Part shown: piece after piece, positions 47,891 to 57,647 of the stretch
Position numbering within the stretch: the first letter of the stretch is position 1
Layout of the letters: every line of letters starts with the position of its first letter
Origin: Owenia fusiformis
Lineage: Eukaryota; Annelida; Polychaeta; Sabellida; Oweniidae
DNA length: 64,000 nucleotides
Assembly: GCA_903813345.2 (NCBI GenBank)
Contig: CAIIXF020000009.1
Span: forward strand, 23,771,759-23,835,758
Reading direction: 5' to 3'
Notes under the pieces: generated by a model
Databases searched by the model: none
Told to the model about the DNA's origin: nothing
The model's input: only the letters and a program-made list of their open reading frames with translations
Made by a program: the position numbers and the translations under genes

Positions 47891-48402
47891 AGTGGAGAGG
47901 TTAAGCTAACGATGTTTTTCACAACGTAACCGTGAACGCAAAGTACAAAAATTAACAAAGGAATGTATCGAGCGCTCATAGTTTTATGCGCGCTTAGTCT
48001 ACTTCAGATACTCTTTCAGCCTCAGAGTTTCGGGTTTAGAACGGGAGTTTTTGAAATTTGACGTTGGGTCAACGGGAACCATTTTACTCGTGTCTATTGA
48101 ACACTATGCTGTCAATTTTGATTTCGATGCACAGTTGAATTCTTGCTGAACACGATGATGTATGTCATGCATGATTTAGCGCCAAAAATCTTACGAAACG
48201 AGCTCGTTTAAAATATGTATTAGAAAACCAGCTATAAAACTGCATCAATGACATTATATAATCATTACACGCTATGGTGTAGTCTAAACAAACACTGGAT
48301 TTGAACGACTATTTATATGAGAAGGCTACATGAATTTGTATATGGTCGAGTGATACGTACAGGTTCAGTTTCGATTATATATGCAAAGCTTAACCTCTCC
48401 AG
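47891..48402. mobile_element. TIR element sharing ends with 18858 and 33258
   Basis: GGAGAGGTTAAGCT near 47895 is mirrored by AGCTTAACCTCTCC at 48387-48400. Inner blocks ACGTAACCGTGA, and GAATTTGTATATGG before TTTCGATTATATATGC, match the other two copies. This copy is about 350 bp longer than them. Confidence 0.65.
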
Positions 48403-49146
48403 TAACAAGCAAAGGTTTCGGCCGTAACCTTGGCATCAAATATGGTGGACGGTTATTGTCGATTTCGATATTTTTACTTATAATTTCATTTTGTAATGCT
48501 TTGATATTTGAGCCAAATCAGGCCTATATGACATTGGAACTGTGGAATATGTCAATATGTTCATATATCGTACTGTAGGCGTCACAGTTCAACGATATCT
48601 TGACTTCCATCGCTTACCTTGTCAAGGTAAGGTAACTGGTAATGTATGATGCGGTAACGGTCATGTTAGTTTTAAATACGCGGAAACTGGACATCTTAGC
48701 TCTCCATTATGAACTCTCGTAAAGTTACAGCATCATCGCATATCAGTTATCTTGTAAATCATCTATGAGAGGAGGGAAAGACACAATTACTTGTAAAATT
48801 TTCAACGTCTAGTTTTCAAACACTACACTTCGATGTTTTTGTTTGTCGATTTTAACCAATCAGAGACGTATGGTCATCTCAATACAGGTTAACATTATAA
48901 GCGTGGTTGTCTTTGAACTCTGGGGTTAATCCCCCCCCCTGATCATAGAAAACCAAAATCCCAGTTACTTCAGCGGTGGAAGATATCGTTGAACCGTGGT
49001 GGCTGATATAGTTCAAATATCAAAGCATTACGTCAACTATATATAAAGTGTTTTAATTCGATGAAAACAAAAAATATCGAAATCGACACTAACCGTCCGG
49101 CATCTTAGATGCGAAGGTTACGACCGTTACGTTCGCTTGGTATTGT
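48401..49146. mobile_element. Fold-back element abutting the previous one
   Basis: The left arm (about 48401-48545) and right arm (about 49010-49146) are inverted: GTCGATTTCGATATTTTT, TGCTTTGATATTTGA and CGTAACCTT occur in mirrored order. The frame at 48381-48578 spans the left arm and is not a gene. A C run lies at about 48931-48939. Confidence 0.65.
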
Positions 49147-49839
49147 CCAGTGGTAATGGGGAAATTCCTGGAAACCGGCTAACGAGAGCATGGTAACCAT
49201 GGAGCAAGAATATGCAAAACTGTAAATTTCTCAATATTTAGAATCCTTCTTGTTTTCTAAAAGAGCGGATGATTACCCACAGGACATTTATTGTTGCTAC
49301 ACTAATAGAGACAAATACACCTAAAAGGGTTCCCAAAGCGAGAAAGGAATCCTTTGGTAAGTTCATCGATCACCACTGACTAAATTCAATTAAGTACTTT
49401 GGTCTACATGTACTTGTCTGCAGAAAAAGTGTCACAATTCATACTCTGAAATACTCAGAAATTCAACTCTTCTGAATTTACTGTCGAATCATCTTATTCT
49501 TGGTTTGTTTACATTTTACACGTAATTTGCCGATTTGGGTAGAAATGTTTCAATTTAGGTAAATAATAAACAAATAGTTTACACGTAGGTTTACTCTAAA
49601 CAAAAACGTTTGCAAAGATATATATATTGTACATGATGGCCTATACTACCTTGAAAATTATTGTAAAAATAAACTTTTGAGGAATAAAATTCCTGTTTTC
49701 CCGACCCTCCATATAAGGCCCAGGGTGTCAAGCTGAAAAACACGGAATATTATGTGAAACAAATGTGTTGTAAATGTACCACCAGAATTTCAAACAGTAA
49801 TATTCATTCATTGGTTGAAAATGAAAAACTAATGTTTTT
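49147..49839. other. No recognised gene
   Basis: Intergenic spacer with no recognised feature. Confidence 0.5.
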
Positions 49840-50050
49840 ACGAAAAATTCTCGCCATCTTGGAAATTTTTCTTTACGTACAACTATTCACCAATACACAT
49901 CTTTCCAGAAAACAATAAGAAAAACCGCCATGTAGTATTTGAGTTATCTTCCGGGCAGACTGACTGACAGACAGACAGACGGACGGACTGGCCGACGAAG
50001 GACTTCGCTATATCCCTCGGCCGAACTTCGTTCGTTGGGATAATAAAATA
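49840..50050 (+). repeat. SINE-like tail related to 39600-40275
   Basis: TTTGAGTTATC, a GACAGACAGACGGACGGAC tract, TTCGCTATATCCCTCG and CGAACTTCGTTCGTTGGGA followed by ATAATAAA match the end of the repeat at 39600-40275. The order and AT-rich end suggest a retroposed element. Confidence 0.65.
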
Positions 50051-52629
50051 TATAAACGCAGTTCAAAATCCATATAAATTCGTTATTTTCTTAGTGAGAA
50101 ACTTGACATTTAGACATGTTAGATGACATGCTTTTAACCTTCATCATGTTCACCACGATGGATGCTGAGCAGAAGCAATTCCAAGTGTTAAAACAAACCT
50201 TTCTCTAGCTAAATAAAATGACATAATGAAACTTTCAGATGATATTGTTTATTGAATTATCTGTCAGATGATCAAGTTTTAAGAATATTCCTTCATCACT
50301 CACAGAATTATTCCATGTTTGGCTCACTATGACAAAATTGTATTTCTCAATAACAAAGAGTTACATGTATTCCATATTACTATTGGTATATTTTATGAAC
50401 CAACATTGTATTTAGTGAAGAAATACATGTGCTACAACAGTTAACGATCAAGATATAGAACTTTTGGGATACACAATCCGTTTGTGAACTGACCTTTTAA
50501 AGATATAATTTTTGAAATTACCATTCATATTTCAGTCTTTTCTGCTATCAGTAAAACCTGAAAAACATTGGAGCCGTTAAGTGCATGCTTTTATGTCTTC
50601 TATTGATAACATTTAATATTGTGTCTGTTATTCATCAGATATTGGAATGTCCGTGGTCTTGATTCTAGACATATTGACAATATTTTGTTAATTTTGTCCC
50701 AAGCTAATCGCTAGAAGTGTAATGTTTGAAATAACAAATGATTATAGAATATCATATTTCCTAGGGGCAACTGCTTATTCTGTCATCTTGACATACACCA
50801 TAAAAGGAATTAGAAGGAATAGAGAAAATCGAGACTGTAAAATGTGGATGCAATGTTTTTAAGAATCACGTTTCCCGATATTTCCCTAACAATTTAATTC
50901 TACATTTTGAAAAAAAAGAATCGAGATAACTGATTTAATTGATACAGATATATCTAAATCCATTAAGGGCTGTCATCCCATTGTTACATTGCAAGACTTT
51001 TCAAGCGTCACCACATACCATTTGTTGCAGACGCCGAAAGCCGACTGCCACCAGCCGAACTTGGAGAATGTAGCAATATATCACTACTTGTGGTGGTGAT
51101 ACAAAAACCAGAAGATTATCTTGAAATTAAGTCAGAACTGTAGTAAAACTGTGACAATTCTTTAGAATCTTATTCTCATCAACTCATCATATTCCTTCTA
51201 ATGCCTTGATGTCATGGAAATAAGGGAGTAATATCATAACTAATGTAGAATCTAGCCTACTTATCTCTTAAATCATCACTTTGCTTAAACTTCAATTAAT
51301 GACAAGGTGTATATTGATTAATTCAACCCTCACAAAGCCAAACATGAAAACCTTATTTAACAGAAATCCTAAGAATGCAATTCACATTAAGTTATTTTTA
51401 GATTTTTGACTAAAGATAAAGAAGTTCACAAATTAGATGTCCAATTATGTTGTTTAAATGTTCTTCATGTGTAATCAGTTATGAGTAGCAGTTATTGTCT
51501 TAAGGAAGTTTTTAAGGGCTTTTTATTTCATCCTCACACTTCAAGATATCTAGATACAATAATTTCTTATTAATCATAAATAGGGCGATAATATATGGAA
51601 TATATTGCATTATAATGAAAAGGCGTCAAATGTTTTATCACCTATGTGTCATTAGCTCCGAGATGAGAATATTTCAACACCCTGTTATCGCTATGCTGCT
51701 AATGCAGGTTTATGTTTTATTTAACATGTTTAAGTTTATTTGTATTTTATTTGGATTTCTATAAGAATATATGAGGCTTAAATGTGACAAAATGTCACAG
51801 CAATCCTGGGTTGCAATTCAAAAACATGATAATTTGTTACAGATGTTGATGCAGAATATTGTTCATTGTTTATTGACACCTGTCACAAGGAAATGGTGGC
51901 TATAAATTATGCCACGAAATCGTGTCAAGGGTAGGGATATCATAAAATGCTTGTCATTCTCTCGAGAAAACAAATGTCACTTTATTTGTTCAGAGAAATA
52001 AATTTGAGCCAATATCAGTCAAGAATTCGGCGTTTACACGTTTTACTTCAAGCCAACTAAATTACCATGTGACATTTAACCAGTTCCTGAATATACTCCA
52101 GTCTTGCCTGTCATGCCTGTAAGACTATTGTCATCTTTAAAGTACAATTTCTAACAATAAAGGGTTATTTATAAGTTTGTTTATTTTCCTAATGATGATT
52201 ACAAATACTATTTGAAATCTGTGCCATACATTGGCGTTCATAATTTAATACATAATATACCACAATGTGGTAAATCCTAGATCCCATATACACCCTGTGC
52301 AGACTGAGAGCACGGAAAACCATTGGTGCAGAAGTTTAATGCATCCTGCATCTCTCTAGAATGAAGTACACAACTATTTCCATAATTTCCCTTTCAAAAG
52401 GTGTGAAATACATACATGACACATATATAAATTGAACTTAAAACTCATTAACAGTACTTGGTTAATAAAGCATCACATACAAATCTAAAAATGACTATTG
52501 GTTCCGCAAAGAGCGCTCATGTTTCCATACCAACTGTTTTTTGCATGCTCAGTCTGTGTAGGATGGCATATGCATCATATGTCATACAAACGCATTGATA
52601 CATACGTCAATGCAGCATTTACCAATTAG
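50051..52629. other. No recognised gene
   Basis: Intergenic sequence beyond the 3' end of the RPS19BP1-like gene. I see no coding frame, RNA gene or clear repeat. CGCCGAAAGCCGACTGCCA near 51032 weakly resembles the end of the fold-back group at 8913-9530. Confidence 0.45.
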
Positions 52630-52635
52630 TTTATT
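52630..52635 (-). terminator. Candidate polyadenylation signal of RPS19BP1-like gene
   Basis: AATAAA on the minus strand, 207 bp beyond the stop codon of the last exon. It is the nearest perfect hexamer I noticed downstream of the gene. Confidence 0.5.
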
Positions 52636-52841
52636 ATATATAATAGGTACATAATTTATATGGTATTTAAAATGAATGTGTTCTCAAGAGTCTCAGAGGA
52701 CAGTTATATGATATTTTCATGTCAATGATCTACAATATACAAGTAATACAATATCATTATAATGTGGATTCAGTTGTCTATACAATACTTAGGTTCAATG
52801 TTATAGTAGCTGTCACCCCTGAGAATGCCTTTTACTTCCTA

Positions 52842-52967
52842 TCAGGTTGCAAAGAAATCATATTCCTTTTCAAAAGTGTCAAAGTCTCTGTCAGTGAATA
52901 ATGTCCTCTCAGACTTCCCACTGTCTTGAGACTTTTCTATCGGTTTCTTCCTCTTATGGTTATATAT
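52842..52967 (-). CDS. RPS19BP1: RPS19BP1-like exon 4 with stop
   Basis: The acceptor tttttcag/ATATAT is followed by 41 codons (residues 110-150) and TGA at 52842-52844. It carries the conserved C-terminal FTxxDFxxFxxEY pattern. Confidence 0.92.
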   Translation of the reverse strand: MYNHKRKKPIEKSQDSGKSERTLFTDRDFDTFEKEYDFFAT

Positions 52968-55900
52968 CTGAAAAAACAATATGGATAATTTATTGATTTA
53001 AAATTATCTAAAATATGAAATAAGTATGCTTTGAAATCAATACAGTGATTCGGATTCCATTACATCTCTAGACAACAAAATGTGTAAACAATATAATTTC
53101 TCAAAATGAGAGGTAATTTTTGCAATCACATTTGAAGAAAATAAAAGCAAATGTGCACATTCCAGTTTTATACAATATTATAACTGTACTGCATACCTGC
53201 ATGTAGTATTGCTAAAAACTGATGACCAAATTCAACAATATGAACTAATATACAACTTCTTCCATCTATACGAGTCTATATTTACAATTAACATCATCTT
53301 CTCTATGTTTAATTCTATCTGATTATTGTGTGAGAAATGAATGTGTGTGCAAAAGTATAGGTAGTTATATAGCAGTATAATAACAGTGATCTATGTTTTA
53401 TTACAGGAGTGTTACATCCTAAATTACACAGTACTTGATTCCTGTTATAACATTATGCTGATCAACTTATTATTTAGCATCAGACTTAAATTCATCTGGG
53501 AACATGCAGCTAATGCATCTACATGTATATTACCAAATTTTGAAAACAGATTTGTGACACAATAGACTAAGTAGGTACAAAATTCTCATTCTCATAATTC
53601 AGACCAAAATTAGTCAGAATATGCCCATTTAACATGATTTTTCTCATTTTCAAGTGGGTGCAAATCGATTTTCAGGTGGGTGTAAGCCTATTTTCAAAAT
53701 CACAGGTGGGTGCTGCACGTACTTGCTTTAATGCTTTAATTAATCCTAGGGGATGTAATAGTGTAAACTGTAAACCCTAGGCTAAATAAAATGATTTAAA
53801 AAAAAAAATGCTTTAATCACTACAGTACATACTTATGTTAGCCTCCCAAGGCTCAACAGAGCTTAAATTTAAATAACTTACAGTTTCTGAAGCTTTAGAA
53901 TGTGTTGGATCCTTTAATTTGGTCATATAATACAGATTATCTGCAGTACTGTCATAGTTACGCTTCCTTTTATACTCCTCTGAAATATATAAAATAAAAA
54001 TATAATTAGTAACAGTATCGCTGTAGAGTAGCTGGCAGTACTGCCATACCAGCCAAAAATATTGCTATGATGTGCCAGAGCAACAATGATTGCTATTCTA
54101 ATCTGAAGCTATACTATTAACAGCTAGCAGCTTAAATATTACCTTGACAGCACAAATATTTGACTCTCATAGAGATACTTTCATGTTTTAATTGAATTTT
54201 CTTCCTGAATAACAAGATGAATGACATACCGGTACACTTAACTTTAATTCAGGGCTTTTTTAGTCAAAGCTTTTCTGCATAATTTTTTAAATGCCATACC
54301 TATTGCAGATTTTATATGTTTGTCTTTAACTGTTGTTTGTTGTTTCTTTGCATGTTGTTGCTTAAGGTGTCGTAGTTGCTTGGCAACACCTGATTTTTTG
54401 GTACTGATTAATTTCATTGGATCTTCCAGTGATTTCTTTTTCCTTTTCTTTGCTTTCTCTCTCTCTGAAAAACAAACATAGGTATAAATCTTAGTGAATC
54501 CAAAGTTCAAAGATGAATTCTCTTCTTAAAGTGACCTCTCTTACCTCTTTTAACCAACACAGTCTCCTTGAGAAGGTTCGGTGTTATTTTCTTGGAATGA
54601 AATCAACTGGAATGGCAACTCCATTGTGAATTAACAGTTTATTATTAATTATATCTGTCTCTTGTCAAATAACAAATCCCAAATATCAATCTCTCAATCT
54701 CTGACAATCAATGCATAGCCTTTATTTATCTAAAAACTACATATGTTGTGTTTTAAAAACGGATTTCTAATACAAATACTGTATTTTCTGTAATGAATGC
54801 ATAGTGCAGTTTCCAAATTGAAATTTAAAGGGGTAAGATATACCAACACAAACAAAGAATTTAGAAAAAAAAATCATCCAATAATCATTCCAGTTGTTAT
54901 CCCTAAGGTTTACATACCAGGCGTTTCACTAGAATTTCTCACAACAGGATAAATAAATGAAAATAAATAGTACCGTGAGTACTGGGCTCATGGTGTTGCT
55001 CAAGAGTGAATGATGGCTAAAATGGCCAAAAAAATGGATGTAATTTTTGCTGATTTTTGTAACAAAATTATTTCATACAACTACTCTTGAGAGTGACATG
55101 GCTTTTACAATGCAGGATACCTGCAAATTTGAGAAAATTGTCTGAAACAAAAATGGCGATCATAAAAAGGAAAATAGATCGCTTTTCAAATCAATTTTTT
55201 CATTTTTCTTCTTTTTCTATAAATGATATCAAATTTACAAAGATTGTATCATTAAGAGAAATATATTGGCCACATTCAGTGACCTTTCATGCCTCCTACT
55301 TTTAGCTATTTTTCAGTCACATTTTCAGAGGGCTGAAAAAGGTTATTTCATCATGTTTAGGGTCATTCTGACCATGAACATTGTGATCCTTTACCTGTAA
55401 ATGGTATGTGGAACTAGTTGAATTAACATGATTAACTGGAGGTCAAAACAGAACTCTGATATCTTTGTTCAAAAAATGTCTAAAAATGCAAAATTTTTTG
55501 TCACTTCCTGTTAAGTATCATGGCACCTTTATAAGTGAGTTTTCAGTGACCTTTCCTACCTCCTACTTTTAGCTATTTTTCAGTCACATTTTCAGAGGGC
55601 TGAAAAGGTTATTTCATCATGTTTAGGTTGTACATGTACTTACTATATTGGCACATAGCCATTTTTAGATAGATGGCTATGCAAATCTTGATATTCCAAG
55701 TCCTTTATAAAGGTATTTTGTAAAAATGAAGAAATCTTGGAAACATTTACCCTACATGTACTTCAATTACACTGTCTCCCGACTCTGGATAGCCCGATAT
55801 GGTAAGAAAAACGATACTTTAGAATGTTATGCATCGATTGAAGTAGGGTAAATGTTTCCAAGATTTCTTACATTTTTACAAAAGACCTTCATAAAGGACT

Positions 55901-56896
55901 TGGAGTATCAAGATTTCCATAGCCATCTATCTAAAGATGGCTATGTGCAAATATAGTAAGGTTGCACAGATCCAGAGCCAGATTCAGCCCCTATTGGTTG
56001 TAAGCTCAAAGGATAAATGGGAAGATATGCCACGATCCAAAAATGCTACATCAAAAAAATGACCACCCAAAAATATGACCCTCGTACTGACCTTTATTTT
56101 TTCCATCTGTCAGACATTGATTGATCAATATTTACCCTGTAATCTCTTCTTTATGTATTAGTTTGAATGGTTGCATGATATCCATTATTGACACTGTAAT
56201 TCGACTTTTCCCGGGACATATATTTCAAATTTTCAGAGCGTAAAGATAATGGAGCACTTCGGTTATTTCCAGCAGTGTCCGATGTTGTTCGTCTCTCAAA
56301 TTACGTCATATCGCAACAAACAGCCAATGAAAGTAAAGGATCGCGTTGCCTAACAAACCGTTTTTATTTCTCTCCGGGAGTTTAAAGAAACGTCATGGGA
56401 CTTCTCGGTAATCTCTGATGTGACGTCATCCGGAGTGACGTCACATTCTCAGAAAAGGCATCTGACTTCGGGAATAATGATTTGAACAACGGAGATAGCC
56501 GAAGCGCTCCATTAAATATATGCTCGCTTATTTTATGCTTTTATCAACAGACGCTTTCTTGGATGTGTGGCTTTAGTGATTGGAGTTGAAGCTAACAACA
56601 GTACGCATCGTTTGAGGTATGACATGTGATATTTATTGATAAACTGAATCCAAAATCAAGAAAAATATATTTTTCGAAGATCGCGTGTCTTGTCCTTGAG
56701 TATATTTATTGAGCCTAGGCACAGAGGAGGTAATCTGGCAGAGGTCCGTGTCAGGTTGTACCAGAAAATAACATGTGGTGCAATTTTTTACCATAATGTT
56801 ACTTTCCAGCTGAACTTTAGGATAAATCTTACCTTTTTCCGTCATCAAATCATCTTTGAATAGTTCAAGTCCTTTTCGGACCAGTGAGGCTGACAT
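52842..56896 (-). CDS. RPS19BP1: RPS19BP1/AROS-like protein, four coding exons
   Basis: Homologue of ribosomal protein S19 binding protein 1, also called active regulator of SIRT1. In vertebrates it is a small basic nucleolar protein that binds RPS19 and modulates SIRT1. Coding exons are 56833-56896, 54300-54464, 53882-53979 and 52842-52967 (453 nt, 150 residues; human 136). The N-terminus MSASLVRKGLELF parallels the vertebrate start. Residues 22-37 are Lys/Arg-rich. KSAIEEYKRKR (73-83) spans the exon 2/3 junction and matches the conserved KSALDEYRKR block. LFTDRDFDTFEKEY (132-145) matches the C-terminal acidic/aromatic motif. All introns are GT-AG and phases agree (1, 1, 0). Intron 1 is 2,368 bp and rich in repeats. 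Confidence 0.93.
53882..53979 (-). CDS. RPS19BP1: RPS19BP1-like exon 3
   Basis: Acceptor atttcag/AGGAGT and donor ACT/gtaagt. It encodes residues 77-109, including EEYKRKR and LYYMTKLKDP, which align with the conserved family core. Confidence 0.92.
54300..54464 (-). CDS. RPS19BP1: RPS19BP1-like exon 2
   Basis: The acceptor tttttcag/AGAGAG follows a pyrimidine-rich tract, and the donor is AATAG/gtatgg. It encodes residues 22-76 plus one base of codon 77, including the basic region. The open frame that runs past the donor to 54244 is intron read-through. Confidence 0.92.
54955..55630 (+). repeat. Interspersed repeat in RPS19BP1-like intron 1
   Basis: Bases 54955-55200 are an inverted match to 33680-33960, and 55255-55540 match 25980-26285. 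A segment of about 88 bp (55268-55355) is repeated at about 55540-55627, so the copy contains an internal tandem duplication. The frame at 55087-55305 is within it and not a gene. Confidence 0.65.
55641..55958. mobile_element. 318-bp TIR element in intron 1, TA-flanked
   Basis: TACTATATTGGCACATAGCC at the left is mirrored by GGCTATGTGCAAATATAGTA at the right. The arms extend about 120 bp with AAATCTTGATATTCCAAGTC and GGAAACATTTACCCTAC blocks in inverted order. The terminal TA on each side may be the target duplication. Confidence 0.8.
55966..56100 (+). repeat. Dispersed repeat, copy A (matches 60068-60215)
   Basis: CACAGATCC-GAGCCAGATTCA, CCCCTATTGGT and GACCACCCAAAAATATGAC are shared in order with 60068-60215 at high similarity. 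The family is unknown. Confidence 0.7.
56247..56514. mobile_element. 268-bp TIR element with two CRE palindromes
   Basis: TAATGGAGCACTTCGGTTAT is mirrored (one or two mismatches) by ATAGCCGAAGCGCTCCATTA at the right end. Inside, TGACGTCA occurs twice (56421-56428 and 56436-56443), arranged as a larger near-palindrome. TGACGTCA is the cAMP response element bound by CREB/ATF factors. It lies in intron 1, about 320 bp downstream of the exon 1 donor. Confidence 0.75.
56833..56896 (-). CDS. RPS19BP1: RPS19BP1-like exon 1 (coding part)
   Basis: ATG at 56896; residues 1-21 plus the first base of codon 22. The donor is AAAAAG/gtaagatt, close to consensus. No upstream ATG in frame is needed, because the start matches the family N-terminus. 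Confidence 0.92.
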
Positions 56897-57647
56897 TTTA
56901 TCCTAGTGTAGTGGAGAAATATGAAGAAGATTGGTAAAAATAAAAAAATAAATAATTTCACATGTTTTACTTCCGGTCTCTGGCAGAAAAATCATTAGAC
57001 TAGACTACCTATTTCCCTTTGATTTTAACCATTGAAATATAAATATTTACTACTCAAAGGTAGCAAATATCATTATTTATTTCAAAAATTGAAAAACTTT
57101 GTTATTAATGCTGACATATTTTACAATAAACAAATATACTTTGCGTTTGAGACTGTAGTAACCTTGACCCAGATATTTTCCATGCTGAAAAACAAATCGT
57201 AGAGAAGGCTTTCATTTGTCCATTCCTGTAGAATCAACAAGGTATGTACCAATTATTCAGAGTAATTTGAATCAGGAAATTATATATGTTGAGAACACTT
57301 GGTTCTTTGATGGATATACAATGTTGAATATGAAATGAATTGTGGTTTATTATTGATGTGATTTTCACAAGACTCCAGTTTTTTAGGCCTAGGCTAGATC
57401 CATAGGTTCTGGGCCGATATAAAGATGGCAGCACCAACAGAATCCAGTATTATCTTTTTCTCTCAGGTGCTCAACGAGTTGTTGATATAGTTTTTGAATT
57501 CCAAATTATGTCGACTTAACGCTATTTCCAATGTGAAAAATATAACTAGATATAAAGAAAACATATGGATTGAAATACCTAGCACATAAAATCGATATGT
57601 AATGACATACTGACGGCCTGACATGTCATTAAACGGCACTGTCCCGC
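56897..57647. other. Upstream region of RPS19BP1-like gene
   Basis: The promoter and 5' leader of the minus-strand gene should be here. I see no TATA box at a typical distance. A plus-strand 21-codon frame starts ATGGCAGCACC at 57425 in a fair start context, but it has no supporting donor site. Confidence 0.4.

Noticed and set aside
54244-54299. Extension of exon 2 of the RPS19BP1-like gene
   Set aside because: The frame stays open past the donor, but similarity to the family stops exactly at the GT and resumes at exon 3 with matching phase.
57425-57490. Small plus-strand frame starting ATGGCAGCACC opposite the RPS19BP1 promoter
   Set aside because: Only 21 codons, ends in a stop, and the only GT after CAG is followed by GCTC, a poor donor.
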